Source: Raineyella sp. W15-4
Lineage (GTDB): Bacteria > Actinomycetota > Actinomycetes > Propionibacteriales > Propionibacteriaceae
DNA length: 64,000 nt
Assembly (NCBI RefSeq): GCF_033170155.1
Contig: NZ_CP137079.1
Span: 682,001-746,000 of the forward strand
Direction of reading: 5' to 3'
The notes under the pieces were generated by a model that was given only the letters and a program-made list of their open reading frames with translations, was not told where the DNA came from and made no database searches. This document shows, piece after piece, positions 45,248 through 54,356 of the stretch. The translations under genes were made by a program, and so were the position numbers. Within the stretch, counting starts at the first letter, position 1, and the number at the start of each line of letters is the position of its first letter.

Positions 45248-46059
45248 CCACCCCGCAGCCCAAGCTCGAGCTGACGAACGTCACCAAGGTCTTCTACCCG
45301 CACACCGTGAACGAGCGGGTGGCCCTGAAAGCGGTGTCGCTCACCCTGCGCGAGGGCGACTTCGTCACCATCATCGGCTCCAACGGGGCCGGCAAGTCGA
45401 CCCTGCTCAACGTCATCGCCGGGGTGCACCGCCCGGAGGCGGGCAGCATCCGGATCGACGGCCGCGAGGTCTCCCGGTTCGCCGACTTCCAGCGCGCCCG
45501 CTACATCAGCCGGGTCTTCCAGGACCCGATGGCCGGCACCTCGCCGCACATGACCATCGAGCAGAACCTGGCGATGGCGCTGGCCCGGGGCCGGCGTCGT
45601 GGGCTCGGCCGCGGCGTCTCGGCCGGGAAACGGGAGCGGTTCCGGGCCGAACTCGCCACCCTCGAGCTCGGCCTGGAGGACCGGCTCGGTGTCCGGGTCG
45701 GAATGCTCTCCGGTGGCCAGCGGCAGGCGTTGTCGCTGCTGATGGCCACCTTCAGCGAGCCCGAGATCCTGCTCCTGGACGAGCACACCGCCGCCCTCGA
45801 CCCGCAGCGCGCCGCGTTGGTCACCCGGCTCACCGGGGAGGCGGTCAAGCGGCACGGGCTGACCGCGCTGATGGTCACCCACAACATGGAGCAGGCGCTG
45901 CAGCTCGGCAACCGGCTGATCATGATGCACGAGGGCGAGGTGATCTTCGAGATCGACGCCGGGGAGAAGGCCAAGGCCACCGTGCCGGACCTGCTCAACG
46001 AGTTCGGCAAGGTACGCGGGGCCGCCGAGGCGCTCAGCGACCGTACGCTGCTCGGCTGA
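45244..46059 (+). CDS. ABC transporter ATP-binding protein (TrpZ-like)
   Basis: The 271-residue ATPase energises the same importer. Walker A GSNGAGKST is at 45-53, the signature LSGGQ at 155-159 and Walker B ILLLDE at 175-180, with the switch His in MVTHNMEQAL. It is coupled to the permease by a 4-base overlap. It ends the three-gene transporter operon; the PEP carboxykinase candidate follows after 155 bases with its own likely promoter. Confidence 0.94.
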   Translation: MTTPQPKLELTNVTKVFYPHTVNERVALKAVSLTLREGDFVTIIGSNGAGKSTLLNVIAGVHRPEAGSIRIDGREVSRFADFQRARYISRVFQDPMAGTSPHMTIEQNLAMALARGRRRGLGRGVSAGKRERFRAELATLELGLEDRLGVRVGMLSGGQRQALSLLMATFSEPEILLLDEHTAALDPQRAALVTRLTGEAVKRHGLTALMVTHNMEQALQLGNRLIMMHEGEVIFEIDAGEKAKATVPDLLNEFGKVRGAAEALSDRTLLG

Positions 46060-46115
46060 CCAACCCCCTGACACGCGGACCGGAGGGCCGGCACCGAGGA
46101 AATCCTGCGAACGGC

Positions 46116-46144
46116 CGGACAGCCGGCCAACGGTGGCGTATTCT
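46116..46144 (+). promoter_or_regulatory. Candidate promoter of the PPi-PEPCK gene
   Basis: CGGACA (46116-46121), a 17-bp spacer and TATTCT (46139-46144), each matching consensus at four positions. It overlaps a GGCCGG-ACAG-CCGGCC dyad (46113-46128), which may end the transporter transcript or bind a regulator. Confidence 0.45.
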
Positions 46145-46214
46145 ACTCGGCCATCGTCGGACCGTGGCCGCGGGGGCCCCTACCGGCGTCTCCCGGCGCG
46201 GCAAGAATGGCCAC

Positions 46215-49200
46215 ATGGTGACTTCTGACGTGCATGCCGCGATCAACGTGCGCCTGGCCCTGCTCGGCCTCCCGGTGGCCGAGGGCAGTGCCGGGGGTGC
46301 GGAGGCCCGCCTCGTCGCGCCCTTGTTGGCCCGGCAGCGGGAGCTCGGCCGCCGACTCACCGATCGGCTCTGTCCGGTCGATGCCCGGATCCAGTCCTTC
46401 CTCGACGACTACCTGGCCGGCGCCCCGGTCCGGCCGCGGCTGCCGGTGAACACCCTGGTCCTCGACCAGGCCGGTCTGGCCCGCGGCCTGTCGCTGCCCC
46501 AGGACGGTGACTCCTTCACCTCCCCCTACGTGCACAGTTATCGGCTGGCGAACGGGGTGCTGCACAACCCGGTCAACGACCGGCGCACCACTGCCGGCGT
46601 CTTCCACATCGCCCAGGGCGGCCTGCCGATCCCCGACGACAAGATCAGCGTCCGCAGCGACGTCTTCGCCCACCTCCTCGAACTGGCCCTCCAGCCGCCG
46701 GCGGAGGCGCTGGAGCTGCCCTGGACGGCCGGCTCCGACCAGCCGGCCCGGACCTTCGCCTCGCTGCTGCTGCGGCCGCTGGTGGTCCCGGCGGTACCCG
46801 GGGTCGCCCCGGCCCGCACCATGGAGGTCCGGTTCATCGTCCCCGGCGGGCTGGTCAGCAACCTCGACTTCGTCGAGGGCATCTTCGGCAACGCCGGCGA
46901 CCCACAGCTGCCGGAGAACGACGCCGCCCTCGACCCGGAGCACTGGACCGGCAGCACCGGGTGCGTCATCCTCGCTCCGCACCTGATCGAGGTGACCAAG
47001 CGCGCTCTCGGTCTGCCGCACTGGGACCAGGCCACCGAGCGCGAGCGCCGCGACGGGCAGTGCTGGCGGACCGACGACGAGCGCTACAACGGCGGCAAGG
47101 CGTTCAAGATCTGTGCCCGGACCGCCACCGGCGTCATCGTCACGGTGATCGCGGACAACTACTTCGGCTACTGCAAGAAGGAGGTGAAGACCCAGATCGG
47201 CTACTCCGCCAACCTGATCGGCGGCGCGGAGGAGGAGCACTCCGGTGGCGCGCTGGTCTTCCCCAGCTACCTCGAGGGCCAGGAGTACTACGACAAGCGC
47301 GCCGGTGACGACTGGCGGCTCGACGACGTGCTGGCCCGCGAGCAGGGCCGCTTCGTGCGGCAGCCGGAGGGCCACGCCGTGGATCCGGCCGACCCCTCCG
47401 TCGTGCTCGTCCCCGGCCAGGCCTTCTTCAGCATCCGGGACCGGTCGGTCTCCTGGGACGACGGTCACGGTGGCCGGTCCGCCGTCCCGTTGCGTGCCGA
47501 TCGGACCTACATCGGCCCGCACGGCTTCCGGGTCCGGATGGCCCAGTCCGAGAGCGACCCGACGCAGTGGAACCTGATCGGGACCTCCGCCGAGCCGACC
47601 GCCTGCCACAAGCCGAGCACCGTGTCCGGTGGCGGGAAGTCGGAGATCTCCAAGGCACTCACCGACGCCATCGTGCACGGCAACGCGTACGTCAAGGACT
47701 TCGACGCCGACATCGAGACCGTCGCCTCGATCCTGGCCCGCGACTTCACCAACCGGTTCGCCGATCCGGCCCGGAACAACGTCGACCACCGTGAGGTGCT
47801 CAGCGAGCGCCGCAGCGTCGGCAGCGTGATCAAGCTGCTCACCCCCTCCGACGACTACACCTGGGAGTACAACGAGTGGCTGCGGTCGATCCCGCAGCAC
47901 ATCAAGGAGCTGGTCTTCGTGGTGAAGCGCTCCTACCGGCCGGAGTGGGGCGCCGACTGGCGCCGGCACTTCACCGTCGGGATCATGAACGGCCGCTCCG
48001 GCAACGCGCTGCGGCTGCACGGTGACAAGGTGGTCGTCAACATGCTCCGGGTCGGCTTCGACGAGGACGGGGCCTGGCGGCTGTTCAGCCTGCGACCGGA
48101 CTTCGCTCCGGCGGTCAAGGTGCAGACCGAGGACGACATCACCGCCAGCACGGTGCTGCCCGCCGCGGTCCTGGGCGAGCCCGGCGAGCTGTCCCGGAAG
48201 GTCGTCGGCAACTGCGAGCGGCTGCTCTTCCAGCGCCCCGACGACGCCATCCACCGCGGCTACGACAAGCAGGCCGAGCGCGACATCGCTCGCCCGGACA
48301 CCTTCCTGTCCAACTTCCAGCCGCTGGACCACCGCGACGCCCGGGAACTGCGTGACGACGCGGTGGGCTACAGCAGCTTCAGCGCTCCGGTGCAGGCGCT
48401 GATCGGCCGGGTCGCCGACCTGGCCGACGACGAGGGCCCGGCCTGGTGGGTCTGCTCCGCCCAACCGCGGCTGGTCGACGGCAAGCCGTCGAAGAACCCG
48501 CGCTACCTGCAGGTGCGCCCCGACATCGCCGATCCGGGGGCGACCGCGACGGCCGACCTCGCCGTCCACCTGCAGCGCCGGATCCCCACCTCCCGGCCCA
48601 TCCCGGTGCCGGTCGATCTGGTCGCCGCCGGGCGTCGCAACAACCCGCCCGAGCCCGGCGTCCCGCCGTTGTGCGCGTTCAACCCGCTGCACTACCTCGA
48701 ACTGCCCGAACTGTTCATGGAGTTCATCAGCTCGATGACCGGCAAGTCACCGTCCACCACCGGCGCGGGCTCGGAAGGGGCGCTCACCAAGGGCCCGTTC
48801 AACGCGCTGCCCGCGGTGTACGACCTCAACGCGGCGCTGCTCTCGTACATCCTGACCGGCTACGACGGCTGGTTGTCCTGCGCCGGCTACGTCGGGCCGC
48901 GGGTCCGGGTCGACCACGACATCAGTCTGCTGGTGCCCGAGGTGTTCTCCCGGATGAGCCCGGCCGAGCGGGACGCGTCGACGCTGATCGCGAACGGGTT
49001 CCTGGAGAAGGTCGACGATCTGGAGGTCGAGGGACGTACGGTCCGGGCCGGCCGGCTCGGCCACCGGATGACGAAGCGTTTCGCCACCGCCTACTTCGGG
49101 CGCATCTTCATGCATCCCGATGTGGTGTTCACCGACGAGATGCTGCGCCCCGAGCGGCAGGATCCGGCCGTCTTCGCGGAGAGCGTGGACACCATCGTGC

Positions 49201-49607
49201 GCACCCACCAGCGGGTTGCCGAGGCCTACTTCGCCGACGGGACCGCCGAGCTGGCCTGCCCGCCGCTGCGGGCGGTGCTGGAGATCATGGCCTACGGCGC
49301 CACCGCCGACGGCCGTACCCTTGACGACCCGGCGGTCCGGGAGCTGTTCGCCCGGGAGAACGTGCTCAGCAGCGACTGGTACGCCGCCCGCCTCGATGCC
49401 CAGCAGGCCACCCGGGTACGGCGGGGCACCGCGGCGGTGGACCACCTGGCCGGCTTCGTCGGGAGGTCGGACGCCGCCGAGGTGACCGAACGGCTGGGGC
49501 TGACCGGGCGGCTGGAGCTGGCCCGCGCCGACCTGGCCCGGCTCTCCTCCCCGGAGTACCGCACCGGCCTGGTGGGCGAGCTCGGCGTGCAGCCGCGGCT
49601 GGCCTGA
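46215..49607 (+). CDS. Pyrophosphate-type PEP carboxykinase (PPi-PEPCK), probable
   Basis: The 1,130-residue protein is not an ATP- or GTP-PEPCK. Its size and conserved blocks fit my recollection of the PPi-dependent PEPCK described in Propionibacterium freudenreichii and Entamoeba (oxaloacetate + PPi to PEP + CO2 + Pi, EC 4.1.1.38). Notable motifs are NYFGYCKKE (from 315), EEEHSGGALVFPSY, SGGGKSEISKA (471-481) and KDFDADIETVASILARDF. No membrane segment is seen. The start ATG 46215 (or GTG 46218) has only a weak ribosome site. The enzyme would link glycolysis to the C4 acids of propionate metabolism. No other function fits better. Confidence 0.72.
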   Translation: MVTSDVHAAINVRLALLGLPVAEGSAGGAEARLVAPLLARQRELGRRLTDRLCPVDARIQSFLDDYLAGAPVRPRLPVNTLVLDQAGLARGLSLPQDGDSFTSPYVHSYRLANGVLHNPVNDRRTTAGVFHIAQGGLPIPDDKISVRSDVFAHLLELALQPPAEALELPWTAGSDQPARTFASLLLRPLVVPAVPGVAPARTMEVRFIVPGGLVSNLDFVEGIFGNAGDPQLPENDAALDPEHWTGSTGCVILAPHLIEVTKRALGLPHWDQATERERRDGQCWRTDDERYNGGKAFKICARTATGVIVTVIADNYFGYCKKEVKTQIGYSANLIGGAEEEHSGGALVFPSYLEGQEYYDKRAGDDWRLDDVLAREQGRFVRQPEGHAVDPADPSVVLVPGQAFFSIRDRSVSWDDGHGGRSAVPLRADRTYIGPHGFRVRMAQSESDPTQWNLIGTSAEPTACHKPSTVSGGGKSEISKALTDAIVHGNAYVKDFDADIETVASILARDFTNRFADPARNNVDHREVLSERRSVGSVIKLLTPSDDYTWEYNEWLRSIPQHIKELVFVVKRSYRPEWGADWRRHFTVGIMNGRSGNALRLHGDKVVVNMLRVGFDEDGAWRLFSLRPDFAPAVKVQTEDDITASTVLPAAVLGEPGELSRKVVGNCERLLFQRPDDAIHRGYDKQAERDIARPDTFLSNFQPLDHRDARELRDDAVGYSSFSAPVQALIGRVADLADDEGPAWWVCSAQPRLVDGKPSKNPRYLQVRPDIADPGATATADLAVHLQRRIPTSRPIPVPVDLVAAGRRNNPPEPGVPPLCAFNPLHYLELPELFMEFISSMTGKSPSTTGAGSEGALTKGPFNALPAVYDLNAALLSYILTGYDGWLSCAGYVGPRVRVDHDISLLVPEVFSRMSPAERDASTLIANGFLEKVDDLEVEGRTVRAGRLGHRMTKRFATAYFGRIFMHPDVVFTDEMLRPERQDPAVFAESVDTIVRTHQRVAEAYFADGTAELACPPLRAVLEIMAYGATADGRTLDDPAVRELFARENVLSSDWYAARLDAQQATRVRRGTAAVDHLAGFVGRSDAAEVTERLGLTGRLELARADLARLSSPEYRTGLVGELGVQPRLA

Positions 49608-49651
49608 GCCCGGCAGTCGGCGGGGCCCGGGGATCCGGCTGAGGTCGGGCG

Positions 49652-50401
49652 TCAGGCCGGGGCGGTGACCTGTAGTTCCCAGGGCCGCCCCGGCCGGGCC
49701 GGTGGATCCAGTCGGACCTCGAAGGCCGCGGCGAGCTCGGTGGCCAGCGCGGTCGGCGTCCGGGCCGCCGAGCCGTCGTGGCACAGCCGGCGGGCGACCA
49801 GGCCGCGGGTGTGTTTGGCGTGGTGGCTCGCCCCGGGCACCAGCACCCGGACCCAGCGTCGCGCCACCGGCCCGGTCGGGTGCCAGGCGGGCAGGTACGT
49901 GGTGGAGCGGCAGTCCACCACCAGGCCGGCGCCGGCGGTGGTGGTCAGCTGGTCCGCCAGCCGGTCCCGCCACCAGGGGCCGAGCCGGCCGACCCCGGGC
50001 AGGTCGACGTCCATCGCCAGCCGGTAGCCGCCGACCCGGTCGGTCATCCGCAGCGCGCCGTACGCCGCCGACACCACCACCAGCCAGGAGTTCGCCCGGC
50101 GCCGGGCCGGGCCGGTCAGGGTCGACAGGTCGAGTGCGTCGTAGAGCACCCCGGTGTAGAGCCGGCCCACCGGGGTGGCGGGGGAGTTCAGCACGGTGGT
50201 GTTGCGAGCCACCTCGGCCGCCAGTGAGGCCGGCACCCCGAGCACGTCGAGCGCCTCCGGGGCGGCCGACACCTCCGCCAGCGCCGTCAGCACCGTCCGG
50301 CGGGCCGGGGTGAGCCCCGGGAACGACAGCGTCTCCAGTGCCGTCGGGGCGCCGTGGGCCCGCGGGGTCTTGGTCTCCGACGGGGGCAGCAGGATCAGCA
50401 C
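49652..50401 (-). CDS. yaaA: Peroxide stress protein YaaA (DUF328/UPF0246)
   Basis: The 249-residue protein begins LILLPPSETKTPRAHGAP, the YaaA signature, and contains RLYTGVLYDALDL and VVSAAYGALRMTDRV. E. coli YaaA lowers free iron during peroxide stress and has DNA-binding ability; the biochemical role is still unclear. Length is typical. The start is GTG at 50401 without a Shine-Dalgarno sequence; CATGCT six bases upstream may be the -10 of a leaderless transcript. It converges with the PEPCK candidate and diverges from the DUF1707 gene. Confidence 0.9.
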   Translation of the reverse strand: MLILLPPSETKTPRAHGAPTALETLSFPGLTPARRTVLTALAEVSAAPEALDVLGVPASLAAEVARNTTVLNSPATPVGRLYTGVLYDALDLSTLTGPARRRANSWLVVVSAAYGALRMTDRVGGYRLAMDVDLPGVGRLGPWWRDRLADQLTTTAGAGLVVDCRSTTYLPAWHPTGPVARRWVRVLVPGASHHAKHTRGLVARRLCHDGSAARTPTALATELAAAFEVRLDPPARPGRPWELQVTAPA

Positions 50402-50467
50402 CGGCCCAGCATGCCAGCGCTTCGCGGCCGGTCGGCCGGTGTCCCGGGCCGCGGCTAGTCTGGGGCC

Positions 50468-50845
50468 ATGAGCAGCAACCTGCCCGTGCCGTACCGCTAC
50501 CGGTCGGAGCCCGACAAACCGGTGCCCGACCAGGAGCGCGAGGACCTCACCGCCCGGGTCAACGCGGCGTACACCGACGGCAGGCTGGACGACGACGCCT
50601 ACCACGCCGCGCTGGACCGGGTGTTCTCCGCCCGGACGCTCGGCGAGCTGGTGCCGGTGGTGGAGGCGGTCGGCGCCGTGCCGACGTACGCCGAGCCGGC
50701 GATCGTCGCCTCGACCGCGCCGAACAGGCCCGGCGAGCTCGCCGAGATCAGGGGTCCCGGCCGGGCCGGGCTGCTGGTGCTGGCGATCGGTGGGGGTGCC
50801 CTGCTGGTGCTGATCCTGCTGCTGGTGGTCCTGATCGCCCTCTGA
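50468..50845 (+). CDS. DUF1707 domain membrane protein
   Basis: The 125-residue protein carries a DUF1707 (SHOCT-like) domain at about 15-68 (DLTARVNAAYTDGRLDDDAY then RTLGELVPVV). A single C-terminal membrane helix spans about 103-124. Such actinobacterial proteins are of unknown function. TAGTCT (50456-50461) ends six bases before the ATG and no ribosome site exists, so the mRNA looks leaderless. Confidence 0.85.
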   Translation: MSSNLPVPYRYRSEPDKPVPDQEREDLTARVNAAYTDGRLDDDAYHAALDRVFSARTLGELVPVVEAVGAVPTYAEPAIVASTAPNRPGELAEIRGPGRAGLLVLAIGGGALLVLILLLVVLIAL

Positions 50846-50941
50846 TCGCCCGCGCCCGGCGCGGCTGTCGCGGATCCGGTCCGCGGTGCACGGAGCAGCA
50901 CCGGGTTTTTGGACTGACCAGGACATCAATATCATCGGATC

Positions 50942-51880
50942 GTGCCCAAGAAGCAGATCACACCGGGCAAGATCCGGGATCACGTGGAGCGGCTCGGAGA
51001 GCTGTATCCGCCGATCCCGCTGTCGTCGGTCGATCGTACGGTGCGCGATCCGGAACTGGTCCGCACCCGCTTCGGTCACGTGCTGAACTATCTCGCCCGG
51101 GTCGAGCTCGAGGTGGACCGCAACGTCCTGGAGATCCTCACCGTGATCCCGGGGGTCGACGAGGTCGACCGGCTCTTCTACCAGGACGTCTGGCAGCCAC
51201 AGGAGATCCAGCACGGGCTGATCCTCGACCGGCTGTGCACCGATATCGGCCTGCCGCCGTCGACCCCGAAACTGACCTTCGACTGGACCTTCCGGCTGCT
51301 CGGGGCGCTGGCCCACTGGCGGCCGATCCAGGACGTGTCGCGGATGATGTTCTACCTCTCCGGCGCCTCCACCGAGCGCCAGGCCGTGCTCGCCTACAAC
51401 AGCTTCACCGGCCGGCTCAAGGAGATCGGGGAGGACGCGATCGCCGAGTCGGTGATCCACCCGATCAAGCGGCAGGAGCCGGGCCACTTCGCCTACTACC
51501 GGATGTCGGCCGAGCTGCTCGGCAGCAAGCTCCGGCCCTGGCAGCGCTGGTTGGTCCAGCAGCTGCGCACCACCTCGTACAACATGGTCGGTACGAACGG
51601 CGACGAGCCGTTCAAGCGGGACATCGGCGGGCTGATGGTCACCTTCGACCTGGACCGCGACCTCGAGGCGTACGCCCGGGAGGTGGGCCGGCTGGAGGCG
51701 CGGGTGGTCTGGGCCAACCGCAACGGGATGGAGTTCCCGCCGTACGTCCTGGCGGCGATGCGCGAGTCGGTGGAACTCTACCGGGAGAAGGGGCTGTGGA
51801 CCCTGCCGGCCCGCTACGACCTCGAGGGACACCCGCTGGTGCAGCGGCCCGCCGCCGACGCCCTGGTGTCGGCCCGGTGA
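50942..51880 (+). CDS. Ferritin-like putative diiron protein
   Basis: The 312-residue, largely helical protein contains E88-x2-H91 (QEIQHG) and E179-x2-H182 (QEPGHFAYY), with further conserved-looking acids (E55/E57 and E145). The E/ExxH-E/ExxH pattern is typical of diiron oxidases or oxygenases of the acyl-ACP desaturase/R2-like ferritin superfamily. I cannot name a substrate. No signal peptide or membrane helix is seen. The GTG start has no ribosome site; TATCAT (50930-50935) places the transcript start on it. Confidence 0.72.
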   Translation: MPKKQITPGKIRDHVERLGELYPPIPLSSVDRTVRDPELVRTRFGHVLNYLARVELEVDRNVLEILTVIPGVDEVDRLFYQDVWQPQEIQHGLILDRLCTDIGLPPSTPKLTFDWTFRLLGALAHWRPIQDVSRMMFYLSGASTERQAVLAYNSFTGRLKEIGEDAIAESVIHPIKRQEPGHFAYYRMSAELLGSKLRPWQRWLVQQLRTTSYNMVGTNGDEPFKRDIGGLMVTFDLDRDLEAYAREVGRLEARVVWANRNGMEFPPYVLAAMRESVELYREKGLWTLPARYDLEGHPLVQRPAADALVSAR

Positions 51881-51916
51881 GCCGCGGCCCGGGCAGGCCG
51901 GAGGGCCAACCGGGAT

Positions 51917-51946
51917 TTGGGTAATCCTTGTCCCGCCGGGTAGAGT
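51917..51946 (+). promoter_or_regulatory. infA promoter
   Basis: TTGGGT (51917-51922), an 18-bp spacer and TAGAGT (51941-51946). The -10 element and spacing equal those of the rplJ promoter. It allows the infA-rplQ block to be expressed separately from the upstream island. Confidence 0.6.
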
Positions 51947-52020
51947 GCCTCCTTGGTCACCTGTGTCGGTGCACCGGCGTGCCCATCGGTCGGTGGGGCG
52001 GAACTGACGATATGAGGATC

Positions 52021-52242
52021 ATGGCAAAGAAGGAAGGCGTACTCGAGCTCGAGGGCACCGTCGTGGAGGCTCTGCCCAACGCGATGTTCCGGGTCGAGCT
52101 GTCCAACGGCCACAAGGTGCTGGCCACCATCAGTGGCAAGATGCGACAGCACTACATCCGCATCCTGCCGAGTGACCGGGTCGTCGTCGAGGTCTCCGCC
52201 TACGACCTCAACCGCGGGCGCATCGTCTACCGACACAAGTGA
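52021..52242 (+). CDS. infA: Translation initiation factor IF-1
   Basis: IF-1 binds the ribosomal A site during initiation. It is 73 residues with an OB fold ([20 protein letters not shown], then [20 protein letters not shown]). The ATG at 52021 has GAGG close upstream; the longer open frame from 51928 is not conserved. rpmJ follows 94 bases later. Confidence 0.97.
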   Translation: MAKKEGVLELEGTVVEALPNAMFRVELSNGHKVLATISGKMRQHYIRILPSDRVVVEVSAYDLNRGRIVYRHK

Positions 52243-52336
52243 CACACGGGTGGGCCCGGCCCACCTACCCACCCATCCACAGTCGGGCGCGGTCCGTCGA
52301 CGGGCCACGCCCCGCGCCGATTCAGGAAGACGATCG

Positions 52337-52450
52337 ATGAAGGTTCAGCCGAGCGTCAAGAAGATCTGCGACAAGTGCAAGGTCATTCGCCGGCACGGTC
52401 GCGTGATGGTGATCTGCGAGAACCCGCGCCACAAGCAGCGCCAGGGCTGA
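52337..52450 (+). CDS. rpmJ: 50S ribosomal protein L36
   Basis: The 37-residue zinc-ribbon protein has ligands C11, C14, C27 and H32 ([20 protein letters not shown] then [10 protein letters not shown]), so it is the zinc-binding form. It starts at ATG 52337 with AGGAAGA upstream. A 281-base gap without a gene follows before rpsM; I see no convincing promoter in it. Confidence 0.96.
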   Translation: MKVQPSVKKICDKCKVIRRHGRVMVICENPRHKQRQG

Positions 52451-52731
52451 CCGCCCGGGCGCCTCGCGTCACCGACCCACAACCGAATACTCCACTCACC
52501 GGGCCGCCGGCGGGTGGGGACCCTCACTCAGTGTGAACGCAACCCCGGGGCGTACGTCCCGGATCCACCCTCGGACGAAGGCCGAGGCCCTGCCGTGAAA
52601 TTTCCTGGGACCGAACCTCCCGGATCAGGCGGACAGGGACGCTTCACGCCACACACCTTCGCGGACCACGGAGGTCATGCGGGTCGGGAGACCCGTTCCG
52701 TCGTCCGTCCCACGGGAAAGGAACCCGCCAC

Positions 52732-53100
52732 ATGGCACGCCTGATCGGTGTCGACCTGCCGCGCGAGAAGCGCCTCGAGGTCGCCCTCACCTACATCTAC
52801 GGCATCGGCCACACCCGCGCGCTGGAGACCCTCGCCGCCACCGGCATCTCCGGCGACAAGCGCGTCCACGAGCTCACCGAGGACGACCTGGTCGTCCTGC
52901 GTGACTACATCGAGGCCAACTACCAGACCGAAGGTGACCTCCGCCGCGAGGTCGCTGCCGACATCCGCCGCAAGATCGAGATCGGCTCCTACCAGGGTCG
53001 TCGTCACCGCAGCGGTCTGCCGGTCCGTGGCCAGCGCACCCGTACCAATGCGCGTCAGCGCAAGGGCAAGCGCAAGCCCGTCGCCGGCAAGAAGAAGTGA
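52732..53100 (+). CDS. rpsM: 30S ribosomal protein S13
   Basis: S13 contacts P-site tRNA and bridges to the 50S subunit. It is 122 residues, starting [20 protein letters not shown], with the C-terminal [20 protein letters not shown] and a basic tail. Ribosome site GGAAAGGA. Confidence 0.97.
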   Translation: MARLIGVDLPREKRLEVALTYIYGIGHTRALETLAATGISGDKRVHELTEDDLVVLRDYIEANYQTEGDLRREVAADIRRKIEIGSYQGRRHRSGLPVRGQRTRTNARQRKGKRKPVAGKKK

Positions 53101-53155
53101 CCCCCACTTCCCCGCTCACTGACTGACAGATTCTTCGAGGAGCAGAAACACACTC

Positions 53156-53557
53156 ATGGCTACTGCAGGCCGTAGCACCGGCAAGAAGGTGCGCCGCAAG
53201 GAAAAGAAGAATGTGGTCGCCGGCCAGGCCCACATCAAGTCGACCTTCAACAACACGATCATCTCGATCACCGATCCCGCCGGGCAGGTCATCTCCTGGG
53301 CCTCTGCCGGCACCGTCGGGTTCAAGGGTTCCCGCAAGTCCACCCCGTACGCCGCTCAGATGGCCGCCGAGGCGGCCGGTCGTCGTGCCATGGAGCACGG
53401 CCTGAAGCGCGTCGACGTGTTCGTCAAGGGTCCGGGGTCCGGTCGGGAGACCGCGATCCGTTCGCTGGGCGCCATCGGTCTGGAGATCGGCCCGATCTCC
53501 GACGTGACCCCCGTCCCGCACAACGGCTGCCGCCCGCCGAAGCGCCGCCGCGTCTGA
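53156..53557 (+). CDS. rpsK: 30S ribosomal protein S11
   Basis: S11 lines the mRNA exit at the platform. The protein is 133 residues, with [20 protein letters not shown] and the C-terminal [17 protein letters not shown]. It lies 55 bases after rpsM and 31 before rpsD, in the standard alpha-operon order. Confidence 0.97.
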   Translation: MATAGRSTGKKVRRKEKKNVVAGQAHIKSTFNNTIISITDPAGQVISWASAGTVGFKGSRKSTPYAAQMAAEAAGRRAMEHGLKRVDVFVKGPGSGRETAIRSLGAIGLEIGPISDVTPVPHNGCRPPKRRRV

Positions 53558-53588
53558 CCCGAACGAACAAGCAAAGGACTGAACAAGA

Positions 53589-54194
53589 ATGGCCCGTTAC
53601 ACCGGCCCCATGACCAAGAAGTCCCGTCGTCTCGGGACCGACCTCGTCGGCAACGACAAGGCGTTCGAGCGCCGCCCCTACCCCCCGGGCGTGCACGGCC
53701 GCGGCCGTACCAAGGACTCCGAGTACTCGCTGCAGCTGCGTGAGAAGCAGAAGGCCCGGTTCGCCTACGGTGTGCTGGAGAAGCAGTTCTCCCGCTACTA
53801 CGAGGAGGCCAACCGGCAGCCCGGGCGTACCGGTGACAACCTGCTGCGCATCCTCGAGTCGCGTCTCGACAACGTCGTGTACCGCGCCGGGTTCGCCTCG
53901 ACCCGCCGCCAGGCGCGTCAGCTCGTCAACCACGGGCACTTCCTGGTGAACGGCAAGAAGGTCAACATCCCGTCGTACCGCGTCGCCGACCACGACATCA
54001 TCCAGGTGCGTGAGAAGTCGCTCAACATCGACCCGTTCGTGGTCGCCCGCGAGATCCACGCCGAGCGCTCCGTGCCGGCCTGGCTCGAGGCCCGCCCGAA
54101 CCAGATGAAGATCTTCGTGCACCAGCTGCCGACCCGTGAGCAGATCACCGTCGACGTGCAGGAGCAGTTGATCGTCGAGCTCTACTCGAAGTGA
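53589..54194 (+). CDS. rpsD: 30S ribosomal protein S4
   Basis: S4 nucleates 30S assembly and in some bacteria represses the alpha operon. It is 201 residues, with an S4 RNA-binding domain (STRRQARQLVNHGHFLVNGK). The N-terminal zinc cysteines found in some S4 proteins are absent. It is followed by two hairpins before rpoA. Confidence 0.97.
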   Translation: MARYTGPMTKKSRRLGTDLVGNDKAFERRPYPPGVHGRGRTKDSEYSLQLREKQKARFAYGVLEKQFSRYYEEANRQPGRTGDNLLRILESRLDNVVYRAGFASTRRQARQLVNHGHFLVNGKKVNIPSYRVADHDIIQVREKSLNIDPFVVAREIHAERSVPAWLEARPNQMKIFVHQLPTREQITVDVQEQLIVELYSK

Positions 54195-54201
54195 TCCTGA
54201 G

Positions 54202-54273
54202 GGCAGGAGGGGTGGGCATCCGCCCCTCCTGCCGGGTTCACCCCGGGAGAGCGCCCGTCCGGGTGGCTCTCCC
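54202..54273 (+). terminator. Two tandem hairpins between rpsD and rpoA
   Basis: GGCAGGAGGGG (54202-54212) pairs with 54223-54233 (11 bp), and GGGAGAGC (54245-54252) pairs with 54266-54273 (8 bp). Both lie within the alpha operon, so they probably reduce rather than end transcription into rpoA, or rpoA has its own start site. Confidence 0.6.
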
Positions 54274-54356
54274 ACACCCGGGGCCGGACGGCATCCCGTC
54301 GTCGCCCCACGCGGATCGCGTCCTCAAATAGCGGTGGACGCGGAAAGGAACACACC

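Noticed and set aside
45222-46214. Open frame joining the ABC ATPase region to the PEPCK candidate
   Set aside because: The upstream part is the out-of-frame shadow of the ATPase gene. The real gene begins at 46215 after an intergenic region with a likely promoter.
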